Source: Siderastrea siderea (taxonomy: Eukaryota; Cnidaria; Anthozoa; Scleractinia; Rhizangiidae). Taken from it: a DNA stretch of 64,000 nucleotides. The notes under the pieces were generated by a model. That model was not told where the DNA came from. It worked only from the letters and a program-made list of their open reading frames with translations, and did no database searches. How positions within the stretch are numbered: the first letter of the stretch is position 1; the number at the start of each line of letters is the position of its first letter. The stretch is from the NCBI GenBank assembly GCA_964030785.1, contig OZ034969.1, forward strand, positions 41,001,201-41,065,200. The letters are read 5' to 3'. Position numbers and translations under genes: made by a program. Positions 33,901 through 45,754 of the stretch are shown piece after piece.

Positions 33901-36900
33901 GAAGGGCAAAGCCAAAACGTTTGTGTGTTTAAAGTTTTTGACACTTTTAAGAGTTCTTTTTTTAACCATTTGGTGATAATCATGTGCTACTGCATGTTGT
34001 TAGTGACAAGCACTGCTTCAAATTCTACAATAGACATGTAATGTCAGCCCTGCTAAAATGTGCTGGCGGCCAGCAACTTTTCTATTTACAGTCAACTACA
34101 TGTACATGTATTTTCCACTTGAACATAATTTGTACTTTTTACTCAACTTTTGAATTTCACAAATAATCCTCACAAGTGTTCATGTTTTTCTGATTCATAG
34201 TGTTATTAATAGCATTATTCCCCTCGTTAATTTAATATTATTTTATGTAACAAAATGAAACACACCAACTTTCTTGCATCTTCGACATCCCTTTTTGCCA
34301 CCAGCTCCTTTTGATTTGCAAACTTCACACTGAGCTGGGTGGTCTCCAGTCCAGAGGATAAGCAGTAGCCTTATAGTCATCTTTCCACTAGGAAAATGGT
34401 CTATATCTCCTTTGTAGTCAACCTCAATTCCTTTAAGATGAAGAGGACGATTCTTGTTTTATCCAAGAAATGGAAAATTGGCAGGAAACACCCAATCCCA
34501 CATCTACCTAGTACATGCATATCTCAAATTGTATAAAGTGTATGTAAAAAAAAAGAACTGTGCCAAATGCCTCACCATTTAACTTAATCTGACTTCAGTT
34601 GAGAAAAACAAATAATGCAGAAGCCATTTGTTGATTACAGTGAGTACAAAATTAATAGTCAGCCATCTCATTGCACAATTAAAACCTTTGTTCAAGACCT
34701 GCCCACCCTTCTAGCTTGATACGCTTACTACCTACAATGTAGGTTTCATGACTAAAATTAGTTTTCACTAGATTGTTTTCTTGTGAGGACCATGATGGGC
34801 TGTGAATTTTCTGTAGTCAGTTGTTGTTTGGATTTTTCCTGTATTTCCTGGCAGATTGTGTGTGAGGAATGTACTTACCTTCAATAAAACTGTTTTCAAG
34901 ATCAGCTACTAGTGGCTCCAAGAAAGGGTCCAAGGCATTTGGTCTCTTATCAGGTAGCAAGTAGGATGGAACAAAGCCGACTGTATATACTTCCTCAGTT
35001 GACATCCGGTGACATTTTGACATAGTACCTATCGTCACTTCAATTGCACCTAAAAAGTTCAGTGATAATATAAAGAGAGGATTTAGTAATGATTAGTGAT
35101 TAATTACTGCATTTTTAACAACATCATGAACAGAAAAATAAGATCCCATGCAGTACAATGATAATTTGTGTAATGTAACATTACACCATCAGTACTGGTA
35201 ATCATTACATGTACTGTACCTGTACTTCTGCTGCTGGAACCAAATGGTTGGAAACCATCCCAGTGGCCTAATAATGCAATATTTCGTGGATCACCTTGAG
35301 CAGACTCAACTTGGAAGGCAAATGAACTGTGACATTCATCACAGGTTACTTCTTTGATACCACTTCGTATTTCTGGTAAGGAATCTACAACTTCACTGCT
35401 AATGATATTCCTGCATCCCTGTGTCTTGCATCTTACAGGTAAAGTCCATGTTGATGCAGGGTCCCAGAACCAGGAAAGCTCAGCAAACCGGTCACCATCC
35501 CATAATTCAGTTTTAGTGTGCCATCCTTCAGTTCTTTGTAACCAGCGTTCCTTTTCTTTCCAGTGTTGTGTCATTTTGTTACACATATCAGGGTCTGATA
35601 CCCACTGCTTGACTTTGGTTTCTAGGCCAAGATAGTAATAAGGAATAGTTCCCTTTTGTCCACAGATCTGGCACTCATCAGACCTTTTCTCCAGTAGGTC
35701 CCACTGACAAGGATGATCCTCACTTAAGCAAATAAAATATTCCTTTGCATCTTTATACCCAACATCTACTAAATGTTTCCTGGCATCAGCCCAAGTTTTT
35801 GGCCACTTTGTCACTACTTCTTCAACATCAATATCTTGGTTTAAGGAGGCTCCTTTGCAGTACATTGATTGAGCCATTAATAGGAGCTCTTCAAAGTTAT
35901 TGAGTGATCCACCCATTTTATCAAGGAGATCAAGGGAGTGAAAGATACATTCAACAATAGCTTCTGCAGTAAGCTGCTCTTTATGCTGGTCTTGATCAGC
36001 TTCTCTTCCTGAAGCATCATAGTCAGGAATAGCAGACAGACATGATGAAGTTGATGGAGGCAACTCAGTATAGCTTGACTGGAAAACATAACATGATCCA
36101 CCACTTGTATCAGTGTTAAACAACTGGTTTGTAACTGATTCACTTGGTTCATTACAGTGACAATTTATGTCTATGTCATCCTCCAGATTCATGCAGACAG
36201 AATCCATTGCATGTATGTCATCTTCCTTTTCTGACCTCAATTCAAAACTATTGGCACAATTTTGATCTGAAATTAATCAGTACAAAAGGTCTTTAAAGGC
36301 TAGCTTTTGACTTTTGATCTATTGCTCAAGCTCATCTTAAAGTCATTCTACACTGTTCTACATCACGCATGAATGCTTTGAAATTCGGACATTTGAGCTC
36401 ATCATAACTTACACAATCAGGATAACTTCACTCTACTTTCATCCGACGCTAAAAGGTTCCCTGACTTTTCACTCACCTCTGAACAATTTCACTGACTAGA
36501 ATTCGATAGGTGAATAATAAAAGAGAACAGTGAAAACCACTGACCGAAACTACTGCTTCTGCACACGCCACGCGAATAGTATCAAAATATCGATCATTTT
36601 GCATGATGCTTTTTTGACAGAAAGAACATACTCCGAATTTTCAGACTCCGACAAACATCTGAGTTTAATTTTCCAAACATTGTACATAATTATTATTTAT
36701 TTCCCTGATTTTTCCCTGACCGTGGCAACCCTGAATTTCAAGCGACAGTTCGCATGAGATTTTCTTAGCTATCTCTTATCTTTTTTTTAGGATATAAATA
36801 TTCTTTTCTGAACGAAAAGAACATTCATTATCACGATTTTTAAAATTCATATATCAGTCAGCGAAAAGCGTACCTTCAATTTCCCGTCCAAAAAGTTTTT

Positions 36901-37081
36901 CACGCTGATTTGATAACAACAGATGCTTTTGCTGCGTCTTAGGGTTGACAGCTTTACCCTTGCAGTCATCGCAAGGGCAGTGAACGTGAACGGATTCCCT
37001 TGCGGCACAATGGCAACGCGAAGAGGGGAAATAAGGTCTGTTTTGAACCCATCTAGATTTTCCGCCTGTATTTTCCGCCAT
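30992..37081 (-). CDS. CACTA-type transposase (TNP2-like), 8 exons, 1099 aa
   Basis: Exons, 5' to 3' on the minus strand: 37081-36874, 36266-35220, 35049-34879, 34430-34266, 33807-33451, 33203-33150, 32605-32136 and 31819-30992. All junctions are GT-AG and in phase, giving 3300 nt with one stop. The start is MAENTGGKSRWVQNRPYF, followed by a Cys/His cluster (CHCAAR.., CPCDDCKG). Family landmarks: GHWDGFQPFG (candidate first acidic residue D406), a Cys-x2-Cys knuckle CEVC at 510-513, then GCRRC, FDAMHLIPLN (D610 in a D-x2-H motif) and LIHLPEDITRF..DNFWCFQFERAVG (E770). This order matches TNP2-type transposases of the CMC group. The catalytic assignments are inferred from motif context. The protein would bind the transposon ends and carry out cut-and-paste transposition in the nucleus. 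The C-terminal 275 residues look like an accessory domain. The gene shares a promoter with the SAM-domain gene. Confidence 0.85.
31928..31998. repeat. Perfect hairpin MITE in a transposase intron
   Basis: About 27-bp arms (TTAGCCTGCGAACACAGACG... and its complement ending CGTCTGTGTTTGCAGGCTTA) separated by a short loop. ATAACAC lies on both sides, a possible target duplication. It sits in the intron between the last two transposase exons, which do not include it. Confidence 0.7.
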
Positions 37082-37270
37082 GTTTTTGCAAATGACTTTG
37101 CAACCTCTCCTGTGAGCTCCTTATTTGCATATACGCCCGCTAAACTCATGGTAAGCGGTTACCAAAATTTAACCAATCAGGACAAACCTTTCGGTTTGGC
37201 GCCACTTTTCCCGCCAGAAATGGAAGCTAAAACCGTACATCGCACAACTCTCGTTCTCTTTTGCTCAAAC
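37082..37270. promoter_or_regulatory. Bidirectional promoter with E2F-type and CCAAT sites
   Basis: Only 189 bp separate the ATG of the transposase (-) from the ATG of the SAM gene (+). In it lie two E2F-consensus words, TTTGGCGCCA at 37195-37204 and TTTCCCGCC at 37207-37215, two bases apart, and a CCAAT box at 37173-37177. No TATA box is evident. The layout suggests co-expression of both genes, possibly tied to S phase. Transcription starts are unknown, and the untranslated regions must overlap this interval. Confidence 0.6.
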
Positions 37271-40200
37271 ATGGCCGACCAGTCGGATGAAGAGTATGTT
37301 GAAGTGCTTGATGGTGACAGACGTAGTGATACTCTCGTTCCACGCTTAACAAGTCCCAGCTGTTCGACAGAAAGTGAATCGGAAAAACAAGCAGACAAAG
37401 AAGTCAGTGAAATTTTATTCAAATGGAATCCGAAAAGGAAGCTTTCAGGCTCTGTGAAAGAGAAACCGGTTGAAAAGAAGTCGAAGATTGAGTCAGCGTC
37501 AGTCAGCACCGAGGAGGACATCAATGGTTAGTATTTTAGAATTTAATCAGTTACACAGCCTTCGTGAATTAAAACATGATTAAAAACGTTGCTAATGTAA
37601 CTGGGTATGTTTCAAACTGACAGATCTAGGTCGAGTGCAGGTTTAGTTGATAAATGAAACGCACCACTCGAATTCTTATCATCATTTGGCTAAACCTCGC
37701 GCGCTTTCTAGCCAAGCTTACGTTCTTAACGATATATAACAGTATATTTTCTGATTTGTATTTGTAAAGGTTTGTATACTCACTGAGCGGCCGAGTAATT
37801 ATCTTTCGTAGGATTCTTCGATAGCAAAAAGAGATATGATTGCATGGCATCAAAAAATGGAAAACTACTGGAGACGCTATATATTTCGGCGGTGCCGTGC
37901 GCCTATTATTTAATTCAGATTTTACCTCAGTGAAAGCAAGTGTTTGCGTTTTTTTTTTCTTATCGCATGCTTTCAAGATTGGACTGTGGAAGATGTTCTC
38001 AAGTGGCTGGAAAGCAAAGGATTTAAAGACGAGTGTGAGCTGTTTAGAGGTTTGTACATTTTGAGACCGGGGACGTTTCATTTTTCGTCTGCATTCCCCC
38101 CTTTCTAAATATAGCGGGTTTTAGCAACGGAGGGTTCCGATTTTTCTTCACAGAAGCTGACAGAATTTGGATCCTTCAAACATTTTTTTCAAAGGCGTTG
38201 ACGAAAAATCGAGGGTGCCGACAAAAAAAAAGTGAGGGTTCGGATTCCTTTAATCCTTAGCTGGGGGGGGGGGGGGGGGGGAATGGAACAGCCCTTGTGT
38301 AAATACAGCCGGATAATTTTGGTTATCTTTTTATACTAGTACCTGTCACACTAGTACAACTAAGGGAAGGAAATTTCAAGTTAAAAGGAAGAAAAAGGAA
38401 ATTCCTCTGGATATATCAAATGAAAAACCTATTTAAAACTGATTAAGGCAATGAAAATTTATTTTGTTCTTTATATTTCAGCTGAGAAAATATGTGGGAA
38501 AGCTTTAAGGGGTATTGATCGTGCCGATTTGAAAGAAATGGGTGTTAAGACTATGGGAAGACGGATTTTACTACTCGAACAAATAAAGGCCCTCCTTGGT
38601 TCAAATTCAAGCTTCAACTCTACAGGTTAAGTGAAATTGACAATTGTATTTGTTGTTGGCATATACTTTTATGGTTTTGCATTTCAGGGTCCCATGGTTA
38701 TACAAAAGTTAATTAGAAGTGTAAGTACAAAAGTGCAAAACCCTGCTTTAAGCAAAGATGAAGATGGAAATGGCTAACAAAATGGTCTGCATGCAGTTTT
38801 GTGGCTTTAAAAGTTTCTGTCTATTGACACCAAACTGTAATTTAAATGACGTGTTGATTTTGAAATATTTTATTGTGCCTAATCCTGGCAAATTCATGAA
38901 CCATGCAGTTGTCAAATTCTTCAAAATTTCCCCTTCATCCTTTGGTGAATGTTCAATAGGCCATTTCCGAGTTACCTTTTGCCTCTGTGTCGAAATGAGT
39001 CTTCGTCCAAAACCATTCATATGAAAATGAGTTTCACCTGCACGTCCATGCAAATCAAACTCATTTCCATTTGAATGGTTTCGCAAGGACTCGTTATGAA
39101 AATCAGGCAAAGGGCAACTCGGAAATGGCCTATTTTAACAAAAAGATGTCCATAATTGTAAGCAATTTGAAAACATGTACATTTCTTTATGACCACTTGA
39201 CATGCAAGCTCTAATGTAAGAACAGTATTAATGCTTTACTTTTTGTATTTATAGGAACAGAAAGTGACCACAGCTTTTCCAAACCAATGGATAGGCTCCT
39301 TACACACAGTGAGAAGAAGAAGCTCACATTGGAAGACAAAGGCACATATAATACCAAGTAGGTCTATAGATCTATGAACATTAGAACACAGCTTTGTTTT
39401 TAGTGCTGCAATTAGTGATTTATAATCATGAGAACGGGAGAGTCTGTTTGAAAACAGGGAAGTAAATATTAACTTATTTTTGGTGATAGAGGTGCAGGAT
39501 TATCACTTGTCGATACCCTAAGTGAGATAACCATGTGTTTTATTTAGATATTTGTTGAGTGGTTACCAGTAGCATTTCTTTGCATCTTTTAGGAAGAAGA
39601 TGATAATCAATGAAGTCTGTAAAGTCTGGCCTGAAGACAAAGAAACCCCATCATTTAAAAAAAATAGCACAGAGACAGGAAAACTAATAGCTTTTCTTGA
39701 TCGTCTTGAAAGTGATGATCGGTTTATTTACAAGAAGTATGGCCTGGGACGAAATGCGATAAAGGAGATGGTATTAATGCATATGAGAGAAAGAAGACGG
39801 GCTCAGAAGGATGCAACACTAACTGAAACTGCTAGCGATACAGTGAGTGCAGATGACTCAAGCAGCACTAATGGAACACCCCCTGGTCTATTTGACAAGA
39901 GAAGAAAAGAATTTGTGTCCTATTTCAACCCAGGTGAGAGTTTATACAAACTAATTTTCAGAACTGTAATTTTCTTTGTAAATGCTTCACTCACTGTGTT
40001 TCTTGACTTGGATCATGACACAGATGTTGCATTTGGCTTATTGTTTTCTGTGTGAAATGAAGTTTGAATGCATTGCCGTATTTGCATGCAGTTCATAATA
40101 TTTCAGCAAACTGTTTATTGAGTATTAAAGCAACAGAAGCTCTAAAAGTCTCAAAGTAAAACAGCTTATTACTAAAGCTGTCATCAACTTTTAGAAGAGT

Positions 40201-40745
40201 ACATATAATATGTAATTATATAATGTGTCTGTACTTGAGGCAGAAAGCTTGGGAGAGGGGGTACTCCAGAACTGGTATAAAAAATGGTAGGGAAGTGCAT
40301 ATTATTTTGGGGTGATTAAAATTTGTAGTTTGTATATCTGTTATTTTTCAGTGGAGGGGGAAGGGGAGGATACTACAAATGTATCCTGCCAGGTTCAGGT
40401 GTAACTGATATGCAGGTGTGTGATCTGCAAATATCTTGCTTGAACATCTCTAATTTATTTTTTCGTTTGTTTTCCACTGCAGAACTGACACAGGCATCCT
40501 GTGATTGCATTGTATTGGTAGCATTGGACAAGCAATCAGTTGCAAACGTCCAGAGGTCCAAAGAGTTAGAGAAGCTCAAGAAATTTTTCGGGTTCAGCCA
40601 CCTCAGAGGGAAAGATAAAAACACTTTTATCAGGGCAATTGCCAGTGCTCTTATCCAACATGGTTATGTAGAAGCTGACAAGGATGCTGATCTAGCAAAC
40701 CTGAAGAGAGACCAGCTGAAAACAGTGAAAAAACTTGAACTTTAA
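37271..40745 (+). CDS. SAM-domain protein of the CACTA-like transposon, 6 exons, 392 aa
   Basis: Exons: 37271-37526, 37978-38049, 38482-38625, 39255-39357, 39593-39933 and 40483-40745. All junctions are GT-AG and in phase (1179 nt). It starts MADQSDEEYVEVLDGDRRSD, with an acidic then lysine-rich N-terminus (KRKLSGSVKEKPVEKKSK) that could be a nuclear signal. A SAM domain follows at about 87-152: WTVEDVLKWLESKGF, ..LRGIDRADLKEMGVKTMGRR. A basic middle part contains CKVWPEDKETPSFKKN and MVLMHMRERRRAQKD, and the C-terminal region contains LKKFFGFSHLRGKDKNTFIR. SAM domains form homo- and hetero-oligomers. The rest is not recognised. By position it is the second gene of the transposon and might bind the subterminal repeats, like TNPA of maize En/Spm; that is inference. 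Confidence 0.75.
38955..39134. repeat. Foldback MITE in an intron of the SAM gene
   Basis: Begins AATAGGCCATTTCCGAGTT and ends with its complement AACTCGGAAATGGCCTATT. Inner arms around AACCATTCATATG and CATTTGAATGGTT continue the hairpin. It is 180 bp long and lies wholly in the intron 38625-39255. Confidence 0.8.
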
Positions 40746-41109
40746 AAAAACTGATCATTGTTCAGACACAGCAGTTTATATTTGATTTTATTATGCCAAC
40801 AGCTTACCAATGTCAAAGGTTTGGTCTTAAGTGTACTTTTCAGTTTTATTTTTCACAATTATTTACACATGTACTTGTTTTTATTGTTTCATATATTATA
40901 ATTTAAAATTGAGTTCTCAAATGCCTCATTGTCTTTTATTATATAAGTGTGAGTGTTTTACTGGAAAATACACCACTTCAAAAATTCATATGAAATTACA
41001 TCCAGAACCATAGTGGTGTATTTTCCATATCCTCACTAGTGTGGATATTGATGACATCATTTCCTGCCTGATTCATACAAAAACCTGCCTTAGTAACTGA
41101 GGTGCCCAC

Positions 41110-41590
41110 AGTGTGGTCCCTGTTACATTGGAAATCCAGATTTCCTTTCCTGGAAATTGTAATTTCCATGCTTCTGGTCTGAAAACAATTTCCATGTGTG
41201 GTAAATTTAATCCATCTGTGGACTTGTACAAAAACCTTTCTTGGAATTCAAATTTCCACAGTGGGATAAGTGATCTTGGATATCCAGATATCCTTTCTTG
41301 GAAATTCAAATTTCCATGATAACACTAATCTGGTCCATAAATAATTTCCACATTTGGAAAGCTTAAAAACCGTCTGTGGTTTCATACAAAAACCAAGTGT
41401 GGAAAAAGGGTACTTTTTCCACACATGGTATTTTATCAAAAACCATGGCAAAACCACAAAAAGACCATAAAAAATACATGCATGGAAACTTGGCAATTTT
41501 TCCAGTGAAAAAGATTACATATAGTGATTTAAGTACTTGTGGAGAAGACATGCTTACGATAAGTACATTATTTTCCAAATTTGGTGGAAC
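41110..41590. repeat. Right inner array of GGAAATTTCC-type words
   Basis: Repeated CCTGGAAATTGTAATTTCCA, TTGGAAATTCAAATTTCCA and TTCCACA(C/T) words in palindromic pairs. They resemble the 104-bp tandem units at 30378-30745 but are less regular. This is the right-hand counterpart of the inner subterminal zone of the transposon. Confidence 0.7.
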
Positions 41591-41869
41591 ATGATTGACT
41601 TCATTATATACAAACTGTCAGTATACTTTATATTAATTGGTTGAAAAGAGCTGCCCCCTGGATAGTGTGTTGCAATGCTACATTTTGTATATTATCTTAC
41701 TTTCAATAAGTTAACAAACATCCCATGAATTGCCTTATTTTGAAGACAATTAATGCAGATTTTTATAAGTGAAGGTATAGACAGTAGTCTGTCTAAATGG
41801 TGTGTATTTGTTTGGTGACAACAATTACATTTTTTAAGTACTGGAAGATTCCAGTTGGAACCATGGGTG

Positions 41870-42229
41870 GGAAGTATCATCCCAGGTTGGAAGGTTGGAT
41901 CCCGCCTAGGATCCCAGGTGGGATGTGTAGATTCCACCTAAGATCCCGGGTGGGAACTATGTAATCCTAGGTGGGATAGTTGGATCTTGCCTAGGAACCC
42001 GGGTGCAATGTGTACATCCCGCCTAGGATCCCGGTTGGGATGTGTGGATCCCGCCTAAGATCCCAGGTGGGACATGTAAATCCCGCATTTTAGGCGGGAT
42101 CCCAGGTGGGATTACATTTGAGTCCCGGGTGGGAATGGCGGGATCCCACCAACCAAGGCGGGATCCCGCCATTCCCACCCGGGATCCCAGGTGGGAATGG
42201 CGGGATCCCGCCTACATCCCGCCTGAGAT
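41870..42229. repeat. Right subterminal array of GGGATCCC palindromes
   Basis: Five exact GGGATCCC palindromes and many one-off variants (TGGATCCCGCC, AGGATCCCAGGTGGGA) alternate with CCAGGTGGGA / TCCCACC. The closing 65 bp mirror the left end of the element. Confidence 0.85.
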
Positions 42230-42732
42230 TTTATCTGGGCTTGGGAAACTGGAGACTCGATATACTTATTGCATTCCGAATAACTTCGAATAATGCCCTT
42301 AAGTTCCTAATTTTTCGAGCACAAAGATGGCAGACACGTTTCCAAAATAGCTATACAAGTTTTTAACAACTTCCACTCTAACCACTCTGAAGATATCAGC
42401 AAGAATTGCTCCTTAAGAATCCTTTCTTTCCGACGCTTTGAAAAGGTTCCCGAAGAAATAAAACCGATTTTCCTAGCAGAGATAAATTTCCAAATTTATT
42501 AACTTTGAAATTACAACGACAAATCCTGAAGCGCCCCCTTTGAGTTTCCAACTTACGAGGTTTCGACATCACATCTCCGAGTACTTCATCTCTGCAGTTA
42601 GTGGGTTTAACTTACTTGGAGCATGTTTTGATTTTGACGAAAGTAAATTTGTAACATCCGGTGATCTGTTATTTGTTGCTTTATTGACAAGCTGTCACGC
42701 TATGAATTCACCCAACCTTGAGTGCTATAGGG

Positions 42733-42901
42733 GCGTTTTCAAACTTGTGGCGTTTGTGGGCAAGCGTTTCCTTTTTTTGCCTCTCTTCCCCTCCCCCTCC
42801 CCGCTCCTTCCTTTTTTGCCGTCGCCTTAATTTGCAGCGACCAAACGTGAAATGCCTCAAAAAGGCGGAAAAGTCTACGGAAGTGCTTGCTACGCAGGCT
42901 A
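42733..42901 (-). repeat. MITE with TAGCCTGCGTAGC end, copy 2
   Basis: On the minus strand it starts TAGCCTGCGTAGCAAGCA, has a purine-rich middle and ends GGAAACGCTTGCCCACAAAC. It is the inverted, diverged counterpart of the copy at 27236-27408. Confidence 0.6.
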
Positions 42902-43795
42902 TCGGAACTCACGAACTCAGACACATGAATGATTGTCACGATTTACAAATAGCTTGCGATTGTCACTTGTTACTTGCAACTTCCTCAAGTGAATTCGACG
43001 GTGTAAACATGCTAATCAATTTTGAGTTTTCTTGTGACACGGCAACAGTTTGGAGAGCGAGCGTTTGACGTCGGCAAAGGAAAATACTGGCCTAATGTTT
43101 TTACTGAAACATTTGCCATGAAAAAGAGACTACTAATCAAAGTTGAGACCACTTTCCCAAAAAATTATTTGGATGAAGTGAGGCAACGGATAGCGGCAGT
43201 TTTTTTTTGCGCAACAAACCGGGTACAGGCAAGAACCTGACAGATATTTGAGTTGCTAAGAAAGCAGATAGATCGAGGTTGTTCTCCAGGTACTAGTTCC
43301 TCACTGCACGATGGATGAGTTCTTCTCTTCGAAAATAATTTATAAGCTGCGTCACTCTGATAGGCGAATTGGCTTTTTACTTCGTGGTAAGCGTTTAAGT
43401 TATAGTGCTGCGCTAGATAAGCAAAAGTTCTATACCCAATAGATTGTATTAGATCAAGCTTGTACAGTTATAGCACGCCATCGCTTACAACACTGACCTG
43501 AACTTGTGCGACCTGCATAAGAAAGGCAGCGTGAAAACGCTAAGCATACCCATGCTTAGGAGTGTTTTTTTTAGTATTTTGGCTTGAGCAGATGTATTTC
43601 TCGCATGGCGCAAGGTGCAATTATGTCTTTTTTCCTTAGCGGACATTAGACCTTCTAATTAAAGACTCTTAGCAAAGAAATAAAATGCGGCCAAGTCCAT
43701 GGTTGAGTTATGTAACCAAGGGTAGGGGGAAGGGGGTAAGGACAGCAGAACAGTAGAAAAGTACCGGATGAAGCACTTAAATTTTAAGGTATAAA

Positions 43796-43843
<48 letters not shown>

Positions 43844-44561
43844 GTTATTATTATTATTCTTTTTTTAATTTTTTTTTACAATCTTATCGCTTATGACAAG
43901 TTGAACCTGTGCGACATGCATAGGAAAGGCAGCAAGAAAATGCTGAGAACAGCCTTGCTAAAGACTGTTTGTGAGTATTATGGCGTGTGCACATATGTAT
44001 CCCATGCAAGGCACAAATCACAGCACCTTCTGCCGTAGCGGAACCAGTCGAGGGAAGTGGCTGCTGTTTTATTGAAAACTAGAGAAAGACACTCAGTCTG
44101 ATTTGTGGGTTTTCATGAGTTTTATTTATCAAAAGGTAAAATGTTTCACTAAGAATGGGAGTTTGAAGAGCCTTCTGGAGTGAAGAATTGAACGAATTTT
44201 GTGTGTTTACTACGCTTCAGCCGCTTGTTCAACAAGACGCTAACCTTTTCTACTACAACGCTAAATTTTAGCGTGCTCATCTCCCTTTGGTCGAAATCGA
44301 TCACGTGACGCGATACTGTCTCTCCTCGGTGGCACCTATCAGCGCATATTGGTAATTTTCGCTCAAAAATTAGCGTTAGACGATAAAAACAGTAGAGGGA
44401 TTCTGTCTCAAGCCCTATGTGTGATAGGTTCCCCGGGAAATTTGATGTGCAAACTTCATATAAGCCCTCGAACTACGTTCTTGGGCTAACATTTGTTGTG
44501 AACATCAAATTTCCTCGGGCAACCCATCAGCAACAGAAGAACTCTGACTATTGTTTAAATA
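42902..44561. other. Intergenic repeats: diverged direct duplication, (ATT)n and a foldback
   Basis: Two diverged copies of a roughly 140-bp segment in direct orientation lie at about 43475-43620 and 43885-44025; both contain GCGACxTGCATAxGAAAGGCAGC and ATGCxxxGAxxAxxCxT. Between them is an (ATT)n microsatellite (43796-43857). A foldback of about 100 bp lies at 44427-44525 (GGGAAATTTGATGT and its complement). No gene is supported. Confidence 0.5.
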
Positions 44562-45754
44562 GGCCACCAACATTGGGAGAACTTGCTTAGTAGTACGTGT
44601 CACCGGTTTGGATGTAAATATATACATACAATAATAAGTATATATGTAATAAAAGCTCTCTTTTTCCTTTTTCCCTTTCTTTGCTCCTATCAAGCACAAG
44701 CGTTCGTCACCATAGTGTTGTTTTGCGACTGCACGCTATGCGGGCCTAAAATCTAGTTAATCGTTAACATAGGGAACCTCGGCCGCACCGTAGAAACATT
44801 TGACAACTCACGTGCAACACGGCTCGGCGATCTCGCTATGTGTTTTGCATTGAAAGTTGCAGTTTCCAGCCAGGAAAAGCTCACTTGGGTAAGAGTTATT
44901 TCCTAAGCATTTCGTGAATCGGTTTTTTACTTCGTTATTGGTTCCGCATTCACGTTGTAAACAGACTTTGAATGTATAATTCGGTGATAAACAGAGTAGG
45001 TCAATTTCATAACATACTTCCCTAAATTGCCCAACATCACTCAATATTGGGAACAAAGGCCTCCAAATTCAAAATTCTAGTTTCCTCTACTTAAAAACAT
45101 TCTAGAAAAAGAAGCAAACTCGTATTCTGGCGAAGGAAAGTCACATTTTAAGAGCTGCTGTGTGTTGATTTCCATTGACATGAAAGGTCAAAGGGTCGCT
45201 AATATCACTCAAGTAGCCTGTTTTCAAAGCGCTCTCAAAATTCGCCGTTTCATTTGTCCCAAAATGTTTTTCGCCCGATGTTTAGTTGAAGTGATTGTTC
45301 TTTCCCGGAGTATAGTCTCGTTGTGTAAAGCCATGTACCAGAGTGCTTTTTTGAGCCTTGAATTTAGCCTAAATTGGGTTGTCACTAACGACCGTTATTG
45401 GGTATAAATTTTAAAATTCCGTAAAAAATTCACGTTCGCTTTTCAGGAAACTTTGACACTGCTAATAAACAGAGGAAATAAGATCTTTTAACTCCCCTGG
45501 TTAATCTTTTTTAGGACGCTTTCAATATTTGAACAGGAGCTTCCGGAAAAGTCACGATTTTGGCGTTGATTTTGACTGCCGCGCAGGGCAAAATACGAAA
45601 ATATTCACTAAAAAATAAATAAAAATCTAAACGACCCGAAACTTATATTTTTAGAACTAGTTCACCAAAGCCTTTATTCTGGCAGATTTTGAGAAAATCG
45701 GATTTTTCTATCTTGCATACCCTTAGTCGGTTCTTACAGCAAACCGCTCTTAAG
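44562..45754 (-). repeat. Repeat A, copy 2 (uninterrupted)
   Basis: An inverted copy of 24587-26629 lacking the Penelope-like insertion: the segment between ACATATATACTTAT and CAAACCGGTGACACG is only a short AT-rich stretch here. It preserves the 82-residue frame (44808-45056) with few changes. The element type is unrecognised. Confidence 0.75.

Larger units (their letters stand above)
27646..42239. mobile_element. CACTA/EnSpm-like DNA transposon, 14.6 kb, apparently intact
   Basis: The left end starts CCCAGGTAAAATTGTGAGG. The right end read on the minus strand starts CCCAGATAAAATCTCAGG. CT is present immediately outside both ends (27644-27645 and 42240-42241), compatible with the 2-3 bp duplications of CACTA elements, though so short a match could be chance. 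Inside each end lies a palindrome-rich subterminal array (27661-28010 and 41870-42229), and further in a second repeat class (30130-30745 and 41110-41590). The core carries a TNP2-type transposase gene (-) and a SAM-domain gene (+) in divergent orientation. I can splice both into open frames with every junction in phase. Termini differ from canonical CACTA, so the superfamily call rests mainly on the transposase. Confidence 0.75.

Noticed and set aside
37177..37524. 115-codon frame opposite the first SAM-gene exon
   Set aside because: It is the antisense shadow of a well-supported exon.
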